From assembly GCA_964634555.1 (NCBI GenBank), contig CAZWJJ010000010.1, positions 1 through 23,729 of the forward strand: a stretch of DNA of 23,729 bases. Reading direction: 5' to 3'. Within the stretch, counting starts at the first letter, position 1. The number at the start of each line of letters is the position of its first letter. The position numbers and the translations under genes were made by a program. This document shows positions 23,624 to 23,729 of this stretch, one piece after another. Origin of the DNA: JACQCV01 sp964634555 (GTDB lineage: Bacteria > Patescibacteriota > Minisyncoccia > Phycocordibacterales > UBA12445). The notes under the pieces were generated by a model. The model was given only the letters and a program-made list of their open reading frames with translations, was not told where the DNA came from and ran no database searches.

Positions 23624-23729
23624 ATTTTTTAAGCCTTTCAAGCGCTGTCCAGACCCCCTCACCATCATTACGATCGCCCATCCAGATCTCTGGACTGATT
23701 GATGCCTTGGTCTTCAAAATCTGCGGCAC
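23613..23729 (-). CDS. C-terminal end of an unidentified upstream gene (cut by window edge)
   Basis: An open frame enters from the right edge on the minus strand and runs 38 codons to a TAA at 23613. It ends ...WTALERLKKYGL and contains PEIWMGDRNDGEG. It overlaps the start of the two-domain gene by 11 bases, in the same style as the other junctions of this train, which supports its being real coding sequence. The fragment is too short to assign to a family, and it shows the operon continues beyond the window. Confidence 0.6.
   Translation of the reverse strand: MPQILKTKASISPEIWMGDRNDGEGVWTALERLKKYGL

Noticed and set aside
1..23729. Alternative genetic code (TGA as glycine), as in Gracilibacteria or SR1
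   Set aside because: Several genes end on TGA exactly where the family's C-terminus is expected (8375, 7648, 12059-12061), and no frame needs TGA read-through.
1..23729. CRISPR array, transposon ends, tRNA or rRNA genes, prophage
   Set aside because: I saw no regularly spaced repeats, transposase frames, cloverleaf-like segments or phage genes; coding sequence fills nearly the whole window.

Overview
The window reads as a surface-glycan biosynthesis region from a bacterium, probably a member of the Candidate Phyla Radiation (Patescibacteria, Parcubacteria-like). This taxonomic call is an inference from architecture: a secreted lamin-tail/PKD protein, an O-antigen-ligase-like membrane protein carrying C-terminal TPRs, a compact family-4-like uracil-DNA glycosylase, very tight gene packing, AT-rich sequence and few Shine-Dalgarno motifs. 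TGA is used as a stop codon and not read through, so the recoded Gracilibacteria/SR1 code does not apply. No rRNA, tRNA, CRISPR array, transposase or phage gene was seen. No gene-free stretch exceeds about 110 bases, and bases 1-25 hold nothing I can name.

Layout. All genes but one are on the minus strand, so they are transcribed from right to left. (A) 23729 to 12047 is one long, tightly packed gene train. In transcription order it holds the tail of an unidentified gene, a two-domain glycosyltransferase/DUF115 protein, a TIGR04325-type methyltransferase, a GT-A glycosyltransferase, RmlA, an FdtA/QdtA ketoisomerase, an FdtB/QdtB aminotransferase, RmlB, an FkbM-type methyltransferase, a GT11 fucosyltransferase-like enzyme, AsnB and a GT2 glycosyltransferase. 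(B) A single plus-strand GT4 glycosyltransferase (10886-12061) converges on and overlaps the end of train A. (C) A divergent 108-base region serves that gene and a small minus-strand operon: perosamine-synthase-like aminotransferase, GT4 glycosyltransferase and NeuD/PerB-like acyltransferase, closed by a rho-independent terminator. (D) A nucleotide-sugar epimerase and an O-antigen-ligase/TPR protein follow, each with its own promoter-like sequence. (E) At the left end lie the lamin-tail protein, the uracil-DNA glycosylase, a kinase-less membrane sensor and a histidine kinase.

How the genes work together (inference). RmlA, RmlB, FdtA/QdtA and FdtB/QdtB make a dTDP-3-amino-3,6-dideoxyhexose. 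The perosamine-synthase-like enzyme and the acyltransferase would make an N-acyl 4-amino-4,6-dideoxy sugar, possibly GDP-linked. GT2, GT4, GT11 and GT-A enzymes would assemble the chain, methyltransferases and possibly AsnB would decorate it, and the ligase would polymerise or transfer it to a carrier or surface protein. No flippase, initiating phosphoglycosyltransferase, GDP-mannose dehydratase or GDP-fucose synthase is in the window.

The points most worth following up are a uracil-DNA glycosylase that lacks all four Fe-S cluster cysteines, a kinase-less twin of the sensor domain beside the kinase, a GT/DUF115 fusion, and -10-like boxes placed 6-7 nt before several ATG codons, which suggests leaderless transcripts.
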